Shown: positions 9,307 through 18,123 of the stretch, in pieces
How the letters are laid out: every line of letters starts with the position of its first letter
Position numbering within the stretch: the stretch's first letter is position 1
Assembly: GCA_028284065.1 (NCBI GenBank)
Contig: JANQSJ010000005.1
Span: 62,001-126,000 of the forward strand
Reading direction: 5' to 3'
Length of the DNA stretch: 64,000 nucleotides
Origin: Parvularculaceae bacterium
Lineage (GTDB): Bacteria; Pseudomonadota; Alphaproteobacteria; Caulobacterales; Parvularculaceae
Program-made: the position numbers and the translations under genes
The notes under the pieces: model-generated
Seen by the model: the letters and a program-made list of their open reading frames with translations, nothing else
Told to the model about the DNA's origin: nothing
The model's database searches: none

Positions 9307-11088
9307 ATGCGTCGAGACAACTCATCGCCTCTGCGCCGGTTCGCCGGCGCGGTCTTCATCAGCGCCCTGGCGCTCGGCGCTTCCGCCTGCGGCGGCGGCG
9401 AGGAGGCGGCGCCCACCTCCCGGCAGGCGGCGAAGGCCCGCTCCGTCGCCGCCCGCCCGGGCGCGCCCTCGCCTCTCGATCAGCCCTTCCGCCTACGGAA
9501 CGCTGACGCGATCGATGTCGACCGCCTCCTCGCGATTTTCCCGGAAGGCCTGCGGCCGACCTACGCCGCGGCGGTCTTTGACGATGATCTCGGCGCCACC
9601 GTCCTGACGGACGTGACCGTGCCGGCGGTCAAAGCGAAGGCCGAAGGCGCATTAAGCTACGACGTGGAGTTCGCAGGCCTCAGCGCCGACCGCGTGGAAC
9701 TCTACGGCGCCGACGCGGCCGCCATTGAAGCGGTGCTCGCTGGGGAGCCTTCCGTCGACGCGCCGATGCGCCTTGTGCTGACAAAGGCGCGGCTTTTCGG
9801 CGTGCGCGGTCCCGAGGTCGATGGCGAGCCGAAGGACGATGACGTTGACGCGGCGGTCGCCGCCATCGAAATCGCCGGGCTATCGGTTCGCGAAGGCGGC
9901 CTGCCGCCTATGCCGCCGGCGAAATCGCCGGCCGGCGCTGATGGCGAGGAGGCGGAGGGCTCAGGGCTTGCGCGGCTGCTGCACGCATTCAGCGCCGACG
10001 GCCTCTACTTCAAGGACGCGGCGTTCATTTCGCGCGTGACGACAGGCGCCGGCGAACCGGCTTTCGAGACTCGCCTGCCCGACGTGCGGCTCGTGGGCGT
10101 CGAAGGCGGACGGCTCCAGGCGATGATCGTCAATGATTTTTCCTCCGTCTCGCGTTCTGAGAGGGCCCAGCTTGGCGACGCTGCGGGCATGCTGCGCGGT
10201 GTAACCGAGGCGCTTGAAGGACCCTTCGGCAATATCGTCGCGCCGGAGTTGCGCCGGCTGGCGATCGCGAACATCGAATGGCGCGACATCGACGCGTCGA
10301 ACATGATGCCGTTCGCGCTGACGGGCGAGACGCCGCCGACGAGCGCGCGCGACCTAATGGATTTCGGGACGATCGCGGTGCGCGGTTCTGAAACCTATGT
10401 GAACGGCGCGCTTTTTTCCTCCATGCCCCTCGGCGAGGTGACGGCGCTTGAATTCGACTGGGTCGCGCCCTCGCGCATCCGCGGGCGGGCCGAAGACGTT
10501 TTCTATGACTTCACGGCGCTTTACGGTCCGGAAGACGTGGAAGAGCGCGAGTTCCTCACGTCGCTGGCCCTCAACGGCGTAGAGGCGGATACGGAGCTTT
10601 CCTATGACTGGGACGCCCGCACGGGCGAGGCTCGTCTCGATGCGGGTTCGGTTGCGGACGGCTTCATCTCGTCGCGGATGGACCTCGAGCTTGTGGACAT
10701 GAAGCTCAGCGCGCTAAGCCCGGAAGACGCGGCGAATGGGTTTGATGGCCTTACCGCTGGCGCGTCTCTCGCCCGCTTCAATGCCGCTTTCGTCGATGAA
10801 ACGGCGCTTGATGCGGTGTTCGGGCTTATCGGGCTGGAAGGGGGCCTCGGCGCGAAGAACGCCCGAAGCACGGTAACCACGCTGTTGAGTTTCGCCGGCA
10901 TGCAGGCGGGCTTCGTCAATCCGAAGATTGGCGACTATGTGGAGGCGTTGGTCGACTTCATCGACGATGGCGGCACGCTGACGATTGCGGCCGAACCGGA
11001 AACGCCGGTGCCGCTTACGCTCATTGAGGACCTTGAAGCGGCCGAGCTGCCGACGCGTCTCAACCTGACGATTACGCAGGAAGACTGA
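9307..11088 (+). CDS. Predicted lipoprotein of unknown function
   Basis: I do not recognise a family. The product is about 593 residues from the ATG at 9307, chosen because an AAGGA run at 9290-9294 lies upstream and a signal peptide follows directly. The sequence FISALALGASACGGGEEAA looks like a lipidation site with Cys near residue 25, although the -3 residue is Ala rather than Leu. The mature part has no Cys-based or catalytic motif that I can see. It is acidic, with repeated blocks of the type LEL-x-DMKL and beta-rich segments, suggesting an envelope structural or binding role. In-frame starts exist upstream at 9121 and 9295. Confidence 0.7.
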   Translation: MRRDNSSPLRRFAGAVFISALALGASACGGGEEAAPTSRQAAKARSVAARPGAPSPLDQPFRLRNADAIDVDRLLAIFPEGLRPTYAAAVFDDDLGATVLTDVTVPAVKAKAEGALSYDVEFAGLSADRVELYGADAAAIEAVLAGEPSVDAPMRLVLTKARLFGVRGPEVDGEPKDDDVDAAVAAIEIAGLSVREGGLPPMPPAKSPAGADGEEAEGSGLARLLHAFSADGLYFKDAAFISRVTTGAGEPAFETRLPDVRLVGVEGGRLQAMIVNDFSSVSRSERAQLGDAAGMLRGVTEALEGPFGNIVAPELRRLAIANIEWRDIDASNMMPFALTGETPPTSARDLMDFGTIAVRGSETYVNGALFSSMPLGEVTALEFDWVAPSRIRGRAEDVFYDFTALYGPEDVEEREFLTSLALNGVEADTELSYDWDARTGEARLDAGSVADGFISSRMDLELVDMKLSALSPEDAANGFDGLTAGASLARFNAAFVDETALDAVFGLIGLEGGLGAKNARSTVTTLLSFAGMQAGFVNPKIGDYVEALVDFIDDGGTLTIAAEPETPVPLTLIEDLEAAELPTRLNLTITQED

Positions 11089-11103
11089 CCCGCAGACGCG
11101 AGA

Positions 11104-11748
11104 TCAGGCGGCTGCGCGCCTGAGGCCGGCGACGCTGAGGAGTTCATCCGTAAGCGCCGCAACTTCCGCGGCGGCCCGGCCGCGCGGCTCGCTCTCCGTG
11201 ACGCCGCGCCCGTCTGCGATGCTCTCAGCGAAGGCCGCGCGCGATCTCAACTCGGCGGCGGCGACCGGCAATCCATGGCGCGATATCTCCGATCGGATGC
11301 GGTCGGCCACCCGCGCGCGCGGAGGCGCGCGATTGATGACGAAGAGAGCGTCGCGGCGCGCCTCGCCGATCATCCGCGCCGTCGGCAGGCTGGCGTCCAG
11401 GTCGAGCGGCGAGAGCTGCAATGGCGCGAGCACGAGATCGGCGAGGGCGATCGCGCGGGCGACGGCCGGCTCGACGCTCGGCGGCGTGTCGATCAGCAAG
11501 ATGTCCGCCGCGCGCGCCCGGCGCGCGGCCATCGCGACGGTAAATCCGCTTGCCGTGTCGTGCGCGAAATCGAGGCCGCCAAGCCGCGCCGCACGAGTCT
11601 CCGCCCATCGCGTCAGGCTGCGCTGGTCATCCATGTCGATGGCGGCGACGTCGAGGCCGCAGCCGACAAGCGCCGCTATCAATTGACAGCAAAGCGTCGT
11701 TTTCCCGGCCCCGCCCTTGCGCTGGGCCACCGTGACGATAAACGGCAT
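11104..11748 (-). CDS. ParA family ATPase
   Basis: A 214-residue deviant-Walker ATPase. The motif KGGAGKTT is at residues 11-18, the Walker B-like segment is ILLIDTPPS, and IDMDDQRSL follows the first strand. This is the short ParA type used to segregate DNA or position protein complexes. No ParB, chemotaxis or conjugation gene is adjacent, so the cargo is unknown. It is on the strand opposite both neighbours. It is not recognisable as MipZ from sequence alone. Confidence 0.88.
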   Translation of the reverse strand: MPFIVTVAQRKGGAGKTTLCCQLIAALVGCGLDVAAIDMDDQRSLTRWAETRAARLGGLDFAHDTASGFTVAMAARRARAADILLIDTPPSVEPAVARAIALADLVLAPLQLSPLDLDASLPTARMIGEARRDALFVINRAPPRARVADRIRSEISRHGLPVAAAELRSRAAFAESIADGRGVTESEPRGRAAAEVAALTDELLSVAGLRRAAA

Positions 11749-11885
11749 CGGCTATTTCCTCCGGACTGCGCCACCCAAGGGACGCAATGTCTTAAGGATC
11801 ACGAGCTAATTGTGAGGGGATTCGCACGTGCCGGCGATGCGGCGGAAGCGGCGTCGCGGGCGTCATCGGGCAGGCCGAGCGTCAG

Positions 11886-12338
11886 ATGCAGCACCCCCTT
11901 AAGATCGCCATCCGGCCGCAGGCGGTCCGCGAGATTGCGGGCCAGGCGTTACGCTATGGGCTTGTCGGCCTCCTCAATACGGCCGTCGGCGTATCAACCA
12001 TCTTCGCCATGCTGGCGTTTACGCCCGCCGGACCGTTTCTTTCGAACGCCACGGGCTACGGCGTCTCCCTCACCGTATCATTTTTTCTCAATCGGTCTTT
12101 CACGTTCAAAGCCGCCGATCGCGGGTTTCCGGCGCTCAAATATCTGATCGCGTTCGCGATCGCCTATGGCGCCAATGTCGCCGCGCTGTCGGTCGGGCTA
12201 TGGGCGTTCAAGAACCCCTATCTCAGCCAGGCCCCCGGCATCGCGACCTACCCGATCGTCTTTTTCTTGCTCGCCCGCTACTATGTTTTCGCTGCGCCTC
12301 AGCATGAGCGGCGCACCACCGCCGAACCGGCGGAATAG
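11886..12338 (+). CDS. GtrA-like membrane protein
   Basis: A 150-residue protein with four predicted membrane helices and the RYGLVGLLNTAVG and FFLNRSFTF blocks typical of GtrA. GtrA proteins are thought to flip or stabilise lipid-linked sugars for cell-surface glycosylation, though no glycosyltransferase lies next to it here. Its 3' end overlaps the 3' end of the convergent ketosynthase gene by 40 bases. Confidence 0.9.
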   Translation: MQHPLKIAIRPQAVREIAGQALRYGLVGLLNTAVGVSTIFAMLAFTPAGPFLSNATGYGVSLTVSFFLNRSFTFKAADRGFPALKYLIAFAIAYGANVAALSVGLWAFKNPYLSQAPGIATYPIVFFLLARYYVFAAPQHERRTTAEPAE

Positions 12339-13462
12339 CCGGCCCCGAAGCCGGAAATCACGCCTACGTCGCCGACCGCGCAGTCGCCCCGGTGCAGATG
12401 AAACGCGATAATCGAGCCGGCTGAGGACGTGTTCGCATACTCGTCGAGCACGACCGGCGCCTCCTCGCGCGTCGCGTCGCGGCCCAATACCTTGCGCGCG
12501 ATGAATTCATTCATGGAGAGGTTCGCCTGGTGCAGCCACATGCGTTTGAGGCTCGACGGCGCGATGGCGAGATCGTCGAGATGGCCGGAGATAAGCTCGC
12601 TCACCCAGGGCACAACGTCCTTGAAGACCTTGCGGCCTTCCTGAATGAAGAGCTTATCCGTATAGGGACTGTCCTGTGGATCCGCCGCGTCGCCAATCTC
12701 GCGTTCCGTGCGGTTCAGGAACCCGAAATTGTTTCGGATATTGTTTGAGAACATGGTCCTGAGGCGCGTGCCGAGAATATCCCATGCTTCCCCCTCCGCC
12801 GGCCCCTCGATGCGCTCTAGGATGACTGCGGTCGCCACGTCTCCGAAGATGAAATGGCTGTCGCGGTCGCGGAAATTTAGATGCGCGGTGCAGATCTCCG
12901 GGTTCACCATCAGGATGCGGCGCGAGCCGGCGCGGATGAGGCCGAGCCCGGTCTCGATCCCGAAAGCGGCGGACGCGCATGCGACATTCATGTCGAACGC
13001 GAAGCCGCCGACGCCCAGCGCAGCCTGTATCTCAACCGCCATCGCCGGATAGGCGCGTTGCAGGTTCGATGCGGCGCACACGACGCCGTCAATGTCGGGC
13101 GCCTGGAGGTCCGCGGCCTTCATGGCGTCGCGCGCGGCGTGGACGGCCATCTCCGCGAGAACCGAGAGGTCCTCGTCCGGCCGCTCCGGCAGACGCGGCG
13201 CCATGCGGTCAATGTCTAGAATGCCCGACTTGTCCATCACGAAGCGTGACTTGATGCCCGACGCCTTTTCGATGAATTCCGCAGACGAAGGATGCAATGG
13301 TTCGGTCCGACCGGCGTCGATGTCGGCCGCATGCTCGGCGTTCCACTTGTCGACGAACGCGTTGAACGCGTCGACAAGTTCTTCGTTGGAGACCGAATGG
13401 GGCGGGGTGTAGAGGCCCGTGCCGACAATTCTGACGTCCGGCTTCCGCGTCGTTTCGCTCAT
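12299..13462 (-). CDS. Beta-ketoacyl-ACP synthase III, long variant (FabH-like)
   Basis: A 387-residue thiolase-fold condensing enzyme. The active Cys is C162 in FDMNVACASAAFG; the later His is in WLHQANLSMN and the Asn in YANTSSAGS, giving the Cys-His-Asn triad of the FabH class. It is longer than E. coli FabH (about 317 residues), with an N-terminal insertion of charged helices (residues 30-100). Proteins of this long type occur in Pseudomonas and alphaproteobacteria and have been linked to priming with acyl-CoA rather than acetyl-CoA; that is an inference here. ATG at 13462 was preferred to 13492 because GGGAG lies just upstream. Confidence 0.88.
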   Translation of the reverse strand: MSETTRKPDVRIVGTGLYTPPHSVSNEELVDAFNAFVDKWNAEHAADIDAGRTEPLHPSSAEFIEKASGIKSRFVMDKSGILDIDRMAPRLPERPDEDLSVLAEMAVHAARDAMKAADLQAPDIDGVVCAASNLQRAYPAMAVEIQAALGVGGFAFDMNVACASAAFGIETGLGLIRAGSRRILMVNPEICTAHLNFRDRDSHFIFGDVATAVILERIEGPAEGEAWDILGTRLRTMFSNNIRNNFGFLNRTEREIGDAADPQDSPYTDKLFIQEGRKVFKDVVPWVSELISGHLDDLAIAPSSLKRMWLHQANLSMNEFIARKVLGRDATREEAPVVLDEYANTSSAGSIIAFHLHRGDCAVGDVGVISGFGAGYSAGSAVVRRSC

Positions 13463-13559
13463 GGCCGCGCAACTCCCTCTTACGCTTGGCATATTCTACT
13501 AACAGAGTGCGCCCGTTGTAGAGACGGCGCAAGCCGCGCGCGCCGTAGATCGTCGCAAT

Positions 13560-14192
13560 TTACGGGCGGCCCACGGCCTTGTGACGACCTTTAGCGCCGC
13601 AAAGTTCGGCGTGGCGCGGGCAATCAACCTCGTGGTCATTGACGAGCCCCGTCGCCTGCATGAAAGCGTAGACGATGACGGGCCCGCAGAACTTGAAGCC
13701 GAGGCGTTTCAGCTCCTTCGACATCGCTTCGCTTTCGGGCGATGTCGTCGGTCCCTCGCGATAGTCTTTCAGTCGATTGACGATTGGTCGGCCATCGACA
13801 AAGTCCCATAGCAGCCCTGAGAAACCGTCATCCCGCGCCTCCATGATGTCGAGATAGGCGCGGGCGTTGCCGATCGTCGCCTCAATCTTGGACCGTGAAC
13901 GAATGATCCCCGGGTCGGCGAGGAGCCTTTCAATTTTTTTCGGCGTGTAGCGCGCAATCTTCGCCGGATTGAAGCGGTCGAACGCGCGCCGGAAATTGTC
14001 GCGCTTGTACAAGATCGTCCGCCACGAGAGGCCCGCCTGGAAGCCGTCCAGAATGAGTTTTTCGAACAGCGCCCGGTGGTCATATTCCGGGACGCCCCAT
14101 TCCTCGTCGTGATAGGCGCGATAGACCCCGTCGTCCGCCGGCGCCCAGGCGCAAGGGAGACGCGCGCCGCGGGCTGTGTTTTCTGCGGACAT
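13560..14192 (-). CDS. tag: DNA-3-methyladenine glycosylase I
   Basis: A 210-residue base-excision repair enzyme that removes 3-methyladenine. The Tag zinc site is visible: an early Cys in LPCAW, His in YHDEEWG, and His and Cys in DHEVDCPRH. The aromatic substrate pocket lies in LILDGFQAGLSWRTIL. The start ATG shares one base with the TAA stop of ygfZ (TAATG), so the pair is translationally coupled. Confidence 0.95.
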   Translation of the reverse strand: MSAENTARGARLPCAWAPADDGVYRAYHDEEWGVPEYDHRALFEKLILDGFQAGLSWRTILYKRDNFRRAFDRFNPAKIARYTPKKIERLLADPGIIRSRSKIEATIGNARAYLDIMEARDDGFSGLLWDFVDGRPIVNRLKDYREGPTTSPESEAMSKELKRLGFKFCGPVIVYAFMQATGLVNDHEVDCPRHAELCGAKGRHKAVGRP

Positions 14193-15073
14193 TATTCCGT
14201 CGTGAGATAGGCGGGCGCTTCGAGGCGCGCCGCGTTGCCGGAGACGCTGACCGGCGCATCGTCCTTATGGCGATCGATGCGGATGACGGCGAGCCCTATC
14301 GCGCCGCCGTCGGCGTCGGCCGGGCCGTCGAGCATTGCGCCAACCGTCGCCTCGCCCGCCTTTACGTCCGCGCCGGGCGCAATGTCGCCGGAAGAAATAT
14401 CGGCGGGCGCATCGAATACGACGCGCATTGTCCGCTTGCGGACCGCGCCCTTGCGTTTCATTCGGCTCGCCACCTCCTGGCCGACGAAGCAGCCCTTTGA
14501 GTAGCTGACGCCGCCGAGCGCGTCGTAATTGACGTCCATGAGGAAGCGCTCGTCTGGCGCGAAGCCGTTTCGGCCAGCGTTCGCCGCCGCGGCGATTTCC
14601 GGAACGCCCAGCCCGATGCGGCGGGCGGCGTAGGCGTCCGCGCCGTCCTCAACATCCTTTGCGCTCGCGGCCTCCACAACTGCGCGCGCGCCGAGGGCGT
14701 CGAGCCGCGGATCGCGGAACGCCGCGACGGCGCCGGCGGGCGTTTCGGCGGCCGGGTCGGGCGACCAGACGACGGTGAGGTCGTCGCGCAGTTTCACGTC
14801 CACCTTGGCGCGCAGGCGGTAAAGTTTCAGCCTTTTCTCAAATGCTGCGGCGGTCTCTTCATCGACGTCGAGGAAAAGCCCGCCATCGACGCCGACCATC
14901 AGGAAGTCGAACAGGATCTTCCCTTGCGGCGTTAGCAGCGCGGCGAAGCCTGCGTCGCCTGTCGACGGCAGGTCGTTCGTAAAGAGCCCGCCCAGCAGGT
15001 CCGCGGCTTCGGGACCGGAGACGTCGAGGACGCGGCGCGGCAATCGGCGATAGGTTTCCATGGCTGAAGACAT
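14192..15073 (-). CDS. ygfZ: Folate-binding Fe-S cluster assembly protein YgfZ
   Basis: A 293-residue GcvT-fold protein. YgfZ uses tetrahydrofolate to support repair or assembly of some iron-sulfur enzymes. The family signature KGC-[FY]-x-GQE is present as KGCFVGQEV. It precedes tag in a coupled pair. A second in-frame ATG at 15061 (METYRRLP) is an equally possible start. It diverges from the dihydroorotase gene across a region with a REP-like hairpin. Confidence 0.92.
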   Translation of the reverse strand: MSSAMETYRRLPRRVLDVSGPEAADLLGGLFTNDLPSTGDAGFAALLTPQGKILFDFLMVGVDGGLFLDVDEETAAAFEKRLKLYRLRAKVDVKLRDDLTVVWSPDPAAETPAGAVAAFRDPRLDALGARAVVEAASAKDVEDGADAYAARRIGLGVPEIAAAANAGRNGFAPDERFLMDVNYDALGGVSYSKGCFVGQEVASRMKRKGAVRKRTMRVVFDAPADISSGDIAPGADVKAGEATVGAMLDGPADADGGAIGLAVIRIDRHKDDAPVSVSGNAARLEAPAYLTTE

Positions 15074-15103
15074 AGGATCGCATGAGCCGTTCGCATAGAT
15101 GCT

Positions 15104-15137
15104 GTCGTTCCTGCATCAAACTCGGATGCAGAATGAC
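15104..15137. repeat. REP-like hairpin between ygfZ and pyrC
   Basis: CTGCATC at 15111-15117 pairs perfectly with GATGCAG at 15125-15131 across a seven-base loop. The flanks GTCGTTC and AATGAC extend the stem with one bulge and one mismatch. The GTC-TTCCTGC...GCAG-AATGAC form resembles short interspersed palindromes common in alphaproteobacterial genomes. No other copy was seen in this window. Confidence 0.6.
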
Positions 15138-15182
15138 ACGCAATCTCGACTGACAGCGCGCCTGTGCGGTACCAGCTTCCGT

Positions 15183-16535
15183 ATGACCCAGACATTTGAC
15201 CTCATCCTGAAGAACGGCGTCGTCGTAAATCACGACGGCGAGGGCCGGCGCGATGTCGGCGTCAAGGACGGCAAGATCGCTGAGATCGGCGATCTGTCAT
15301 CGGCGAGCGGCGGCGAGACGATCGACTGCGACGGCCTCCATGTGCTGCCGGGCATCATCGACACTCAGGTGCACTTCCGCGAGCCGGGGCCCGTGCACAA
15401 GGAGGACCTGCACACGGGCTCCAAGGCGGCGGTTCTCGGCGGCGTGACGGCGGTCTTCGAGATGCCGAACACCAATCCCCTGACCGTCACCAAGGAAGCC
15501 ATCGAAGACAAGCTCGCGCGCGCGGCCGGCAAGGTCGACCATGCCGGCATGTATTGCGATCATGCCTTCTTTGTCGGCGCCACTCATGGCAACCCGAAAG
15601 ACCTCGCCGAACTGGAAATGCTGCCGGGAATCTCCGGCGTGAAAATCTTCATGGGCGCGTCCACGGGCGATCTTCTGGTCGAAGACGACGAGGGCGTACG
15701 CGACGTGCTCGCCCATGGCAGGCGGCGCGTCGCCATCCACTCGGAAGATGAATACCTCCTGCGCGAGGGCAAGAAGCTGATCCGCGTCGGCGACTGGACC
15801 TCCCACCCGGAGGCGAGGAGCGTCGAAGCCGCCGTGCGGTGTACGGATCGCCTCATTCGGCTGGCGCGGGAAACCGGACGGCGCATTCATGTCTTACATA
15901 TCTCGACCCGCGATGAGATCCCCATGCTCGCCGCCAATAAGGACATCGCCACCTGCGAAGTCCTGCCGAACCATCTGATGCTGGAGGCGCCTGATTGCTA
16001 CGAGCGCCTGAAAGGCCTCGCGCAGCAAAACCCGCCGATCCGCACCGGCGAACATCAGGCGGGATTGTGGCGCGCCGTGCAGCAGGGCGTTTTCGATGTG
16101 ATGGGAACGGACCATGCGCCCCATACATTGGAAGAGAAAGCGAAAGACTATCCCCTCTCGCCCTCCGGCACGCCGGGCGTGCAAACGGTCGTGCCTATGA
16201 TGCTGACGAACGTCGCTGAAGGTCGCCTCACGCTCGCGAGGTTCGTTGACCTCATGTGCCACGGCGCCCAACGCGTTTTCGGGATCGCGGGCAAGGGCCG
16301 CCTCGCCGTCGGCTATGACGCGGACTTTACGGTGGTCGATCTAAAGCGTCAGGAGACGATAACCAACGCGCAACAGGCGGCGAAGGCCGGCTGGACGCCG
16401 TTTGACGGCTTCAAGGCGACCGGCTGGCCCATTGGAACTATCATCCGTGGACGACGCGTCATGTGGGACGGAGAGCTCACTGAACCGCCGGCGGGCGAGC
16501 CGGTGCGATTCCAGGAAACGCTTGGCCACGGCTGA
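15183..16535 (+). CDS. Dihydroorotase (class I type, cyclic amidohydrolase)
   Basis: A 450-residue amidohydrolase predicted to interconvert N-carbamoyl-L-aspartate and dihydroorotate in pyrimidine synthesis. The carboxylated lysine is in GVKIFMGAS, later metal ligands in AIHSED and VLHIST, and the catalytic Asp in GTDHAPH. The first metal motif, normally D-x-H-x-H, reads D60-T-Q62-V-H64, so one His is replaced by Gln. To my knowledge DTQVHFREPG recurs in related alphaproteobacterial proteins, so this looks like a subfamily trait rather than decay. The ATG at 15183 begins the usual FDLILKNG strand. Allantoinase or hydantoinase activity is the main alternative. Confidence 0.87.
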   Translation: MTQTFDLILKNGVVVNHDGEGRRDVGVKDGKIAEIGDLSSASGGETIDCDGLHVLPGIIDTQVHFREPGPVHKEDLHTGSKAAVLGGVTAVFEMPNTNPLTVTKEAIEDKLARAAGKVDHAGMYCDHAFFVGATHGNPKDLAELEMLPGISGVKIFMGASTGDLLVEDDEGVRDVLAHGRRRVAIHSEDEYLLREGKKLIRVGDWTSHPEARSVEAAVRCTDRLIRLARETGRRIHVLHISTRDEIPMLAANKDIATCEVLPNHLMLEAPDCYERLKGLAQQNPPIRTGEHQAGLWRAVQQGVFDVMGTDHAPHTLEEKAKDYPLSPSGTPGVQTVVPMMLTNVAEGRLTLARFVDLMCHGAQRVFGIAGKGRLAVGYDADFTVVDLKRQETITNAQQAAKAGWTPFDGFKATGWPIGTIIRGRRVMWDGELTEPPAGEPVRFQETLGHG

Positions 16536-16819
16536 CCGGGGCTAAGCGTGAATGCCGGCGCTTGTACCGAGCTTAAAGGCCGCCGTCCGCCCTCGTCGTT
16601 CAGGGCGCGTTGCGGAGCGCGGGCTATGCAGCGGCCCCCCGGATGACCATAAAGGCCGGAATAACTTGATGCTCAAGCGGTCCGCAGTGGCCGTCCGCCG
16701 GCCGGACCGGTGCGCCGTAGCGATGGGGTGCGCGCCGCTCGACGACGAATGGCTCGCCACGGGCCGATAATCCCTCTATGCAGCGATGACGCGACGGCGT
16801 TAGCTGAAAGAGGGGGAAA

Positions 16820-17353
16820 ATGAACTTCGACAAGCTCAACAAATGGCTGACGCTTGGCGCCAATATCGGCGTCGTCCTTGGCCTGATCATCCTGATTGTC
16901 GAAGTACGTCAGAACGCGGCGATCTCCCGCGCCGCGCTGGAAATCGACAAAAACAACCTTATGGTCGACATTGAGCTTCGCCTCGCGACGTCGACCGCGT
17001 CGTCCGCCTGGATTAAGTCCATTCGGGCGCCGGAAACCCTTACCGATGAGGAGCGCATCGTCATCGACGCCTATCTCGCCGCGATCTTGCTGCAATGGGA
17101 TAATCTGTTCCAGATGGAATATGCCGACCTGACGACGCGCAAGCGCGTTGAGGAGCACATCAGCAACGTCGCGCCATTCTTTTTCGGCAGCCGGCACGCG
17201 CAAAACTGGTGGCGCCTGCAGGGGCCTGGGTGGGAAGGCACGCCCATGCTTGAGGCGGCTGGCCCGATCATCGAGGCGGTCGACCCGGATTTTCTGGCGA
17301 CCTATCTTGATGACATGCTTCTTCCTGCGCCGGACGAGGTCGCGGCGCCGTGA
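16820..17353 (+). CDS. Short N-anchored protein of unknown function
   Basis: A 177-residue protein starting MNFDKLNKWLTLGANIGVV, with a single membrane helix at about residues 12-30 and then a helical soluble domain. The N-terminus resembles a widespread but uncharacterised family in marine proteobacteria. A strong ribosome site, GAGGGGG, lies just before the ATG. Its stop overlaps the GTG start of the next gene (GTGA), so it opens an operon with the anchored paralogues that follow. No catalytic motif is visible. Confidence 0.75.
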   Translation: MNFDKLNKWLTLGANIGVVLGLIILIVEVRQNAAISRAALEIDKNNLMVDIELRLATSTASSAWIKSIRAPETLTDEERIVIDAYLAAILLQWDNLFQMEYADLTTRKRVEEHISNVAPFFFGSRHAQNWWRLQGPGWEGTPMLEAAGPIIEAVDPDFLATYLDDMLLPAPDEVAAP

Positions 17354-18123
17354 TCCTTCGTCGGGTCATTGAACACGTCCGCACCCAGAATTGGACGGCT
17401 ATCTTTCTCGACTTCATCATCGTTGTGCTCGGTGTATTCATGGGTATACAGCTAGGCAATTGGAACGAGGCGCGGGCGCTTAAGGCCAGCGAGCGGAGCC
17501 ATCTTCGCCAGCTGCAGGAGGAGATCCGCGTCAACGATCTCGGCGTCGCGTATCAGATCCGTTTCGCGAATCGCATCATCGACGGCGGACGCGCCGGGCT
17601 CGCTTTTTTTGAAGGCGACGGCGAATGCGCGCCCGATTGCGCCCGGCTGCTCATAGATTTTTTCCATGCGTCCCAGGTTTGGGGGACGCCGTTTGTGACG
17701 GCCGCCTTCGACGAGGCCAAGCGGCTTGGATTCCCAACAGATGGCGCCGTGCGGAGGGCGGTGCAGGAATACTATCGGTATGCCGCTGGTTGGGAGGCCG
17801 CCGTTCTGACCACGCCGCCATTTCGAGAAGCCGTCCGCCGCCATTTCACGCCCAACGCCGCCGCAGCGCTCTGGGCGGGCTGCTGGCGCGCCAGCGGGCA
17901 GGCGTTTGAGGAGCTGGCGTTCGACTGCGAGGATGCGCTGAATGCGATCGAGCTCGGCGAAACACTGAAGGGCATTTACGCCGATCCCGCGCTTGCGGGT
18001 GATCTTCAGTACTGGATCGGTCAAAATGCGTTGGCGGTCGGAGAGCAGGGCCTGCCGCTGTCGCGCCTGCGCGCGGCGGTAGCTATCGCCGCTATTGACG
18101 ACGCTCTTGGGGCGGGCAAATGA
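17350..18123 (+). CDS. N-anchored paralogue 1 (DUF6090-like N-terminus)
   Basis: A 257-residue protein. The N-terminal 45 residues contain an amphipathic R-R-V-I-E-H-V-R block, then QNWTA, one membrane helix (about 18-36) and a WNEAR exit. This resembles the N-terminus of DUF6090-type proteins. The same N-terminus recurs at 18120 and 20079, while the soluble domains differ. This copy has a Cys pair in GECAPDC and further Cys late. Translation starts at GTG, overlapping the previous stop. Function is unknown. Confidence 0.75.
   Translation: MILRRVIEHVRTQNWTAIFLDFIIVVLGVFMGIQLGNWNEARALKASERSHLRQLQEEIRVNDLGVAYQIRFANRIIDGGRAGLAFFEGDGECAPDCARLLIDFFHASQVWGTPFVTAAFDEAKRLGFPTDGAVRRAVQEYYRYAAGWEAAVLTTPPFREAVRRHFTPNAAAALWAGCWRASGQAFEELAFDCEDALNAIELGETLKGIYADPALAGDLQYWIGQNALAVGEQGLPLSRLRAAVAIAAIDDALGAGK

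Noticed and set aside
16552-16770. A 72-residue open frame upstream of the anchored-protein operon
   Set aside because: No ribosome site, no homology and shadow-like Arg/Pro composition.
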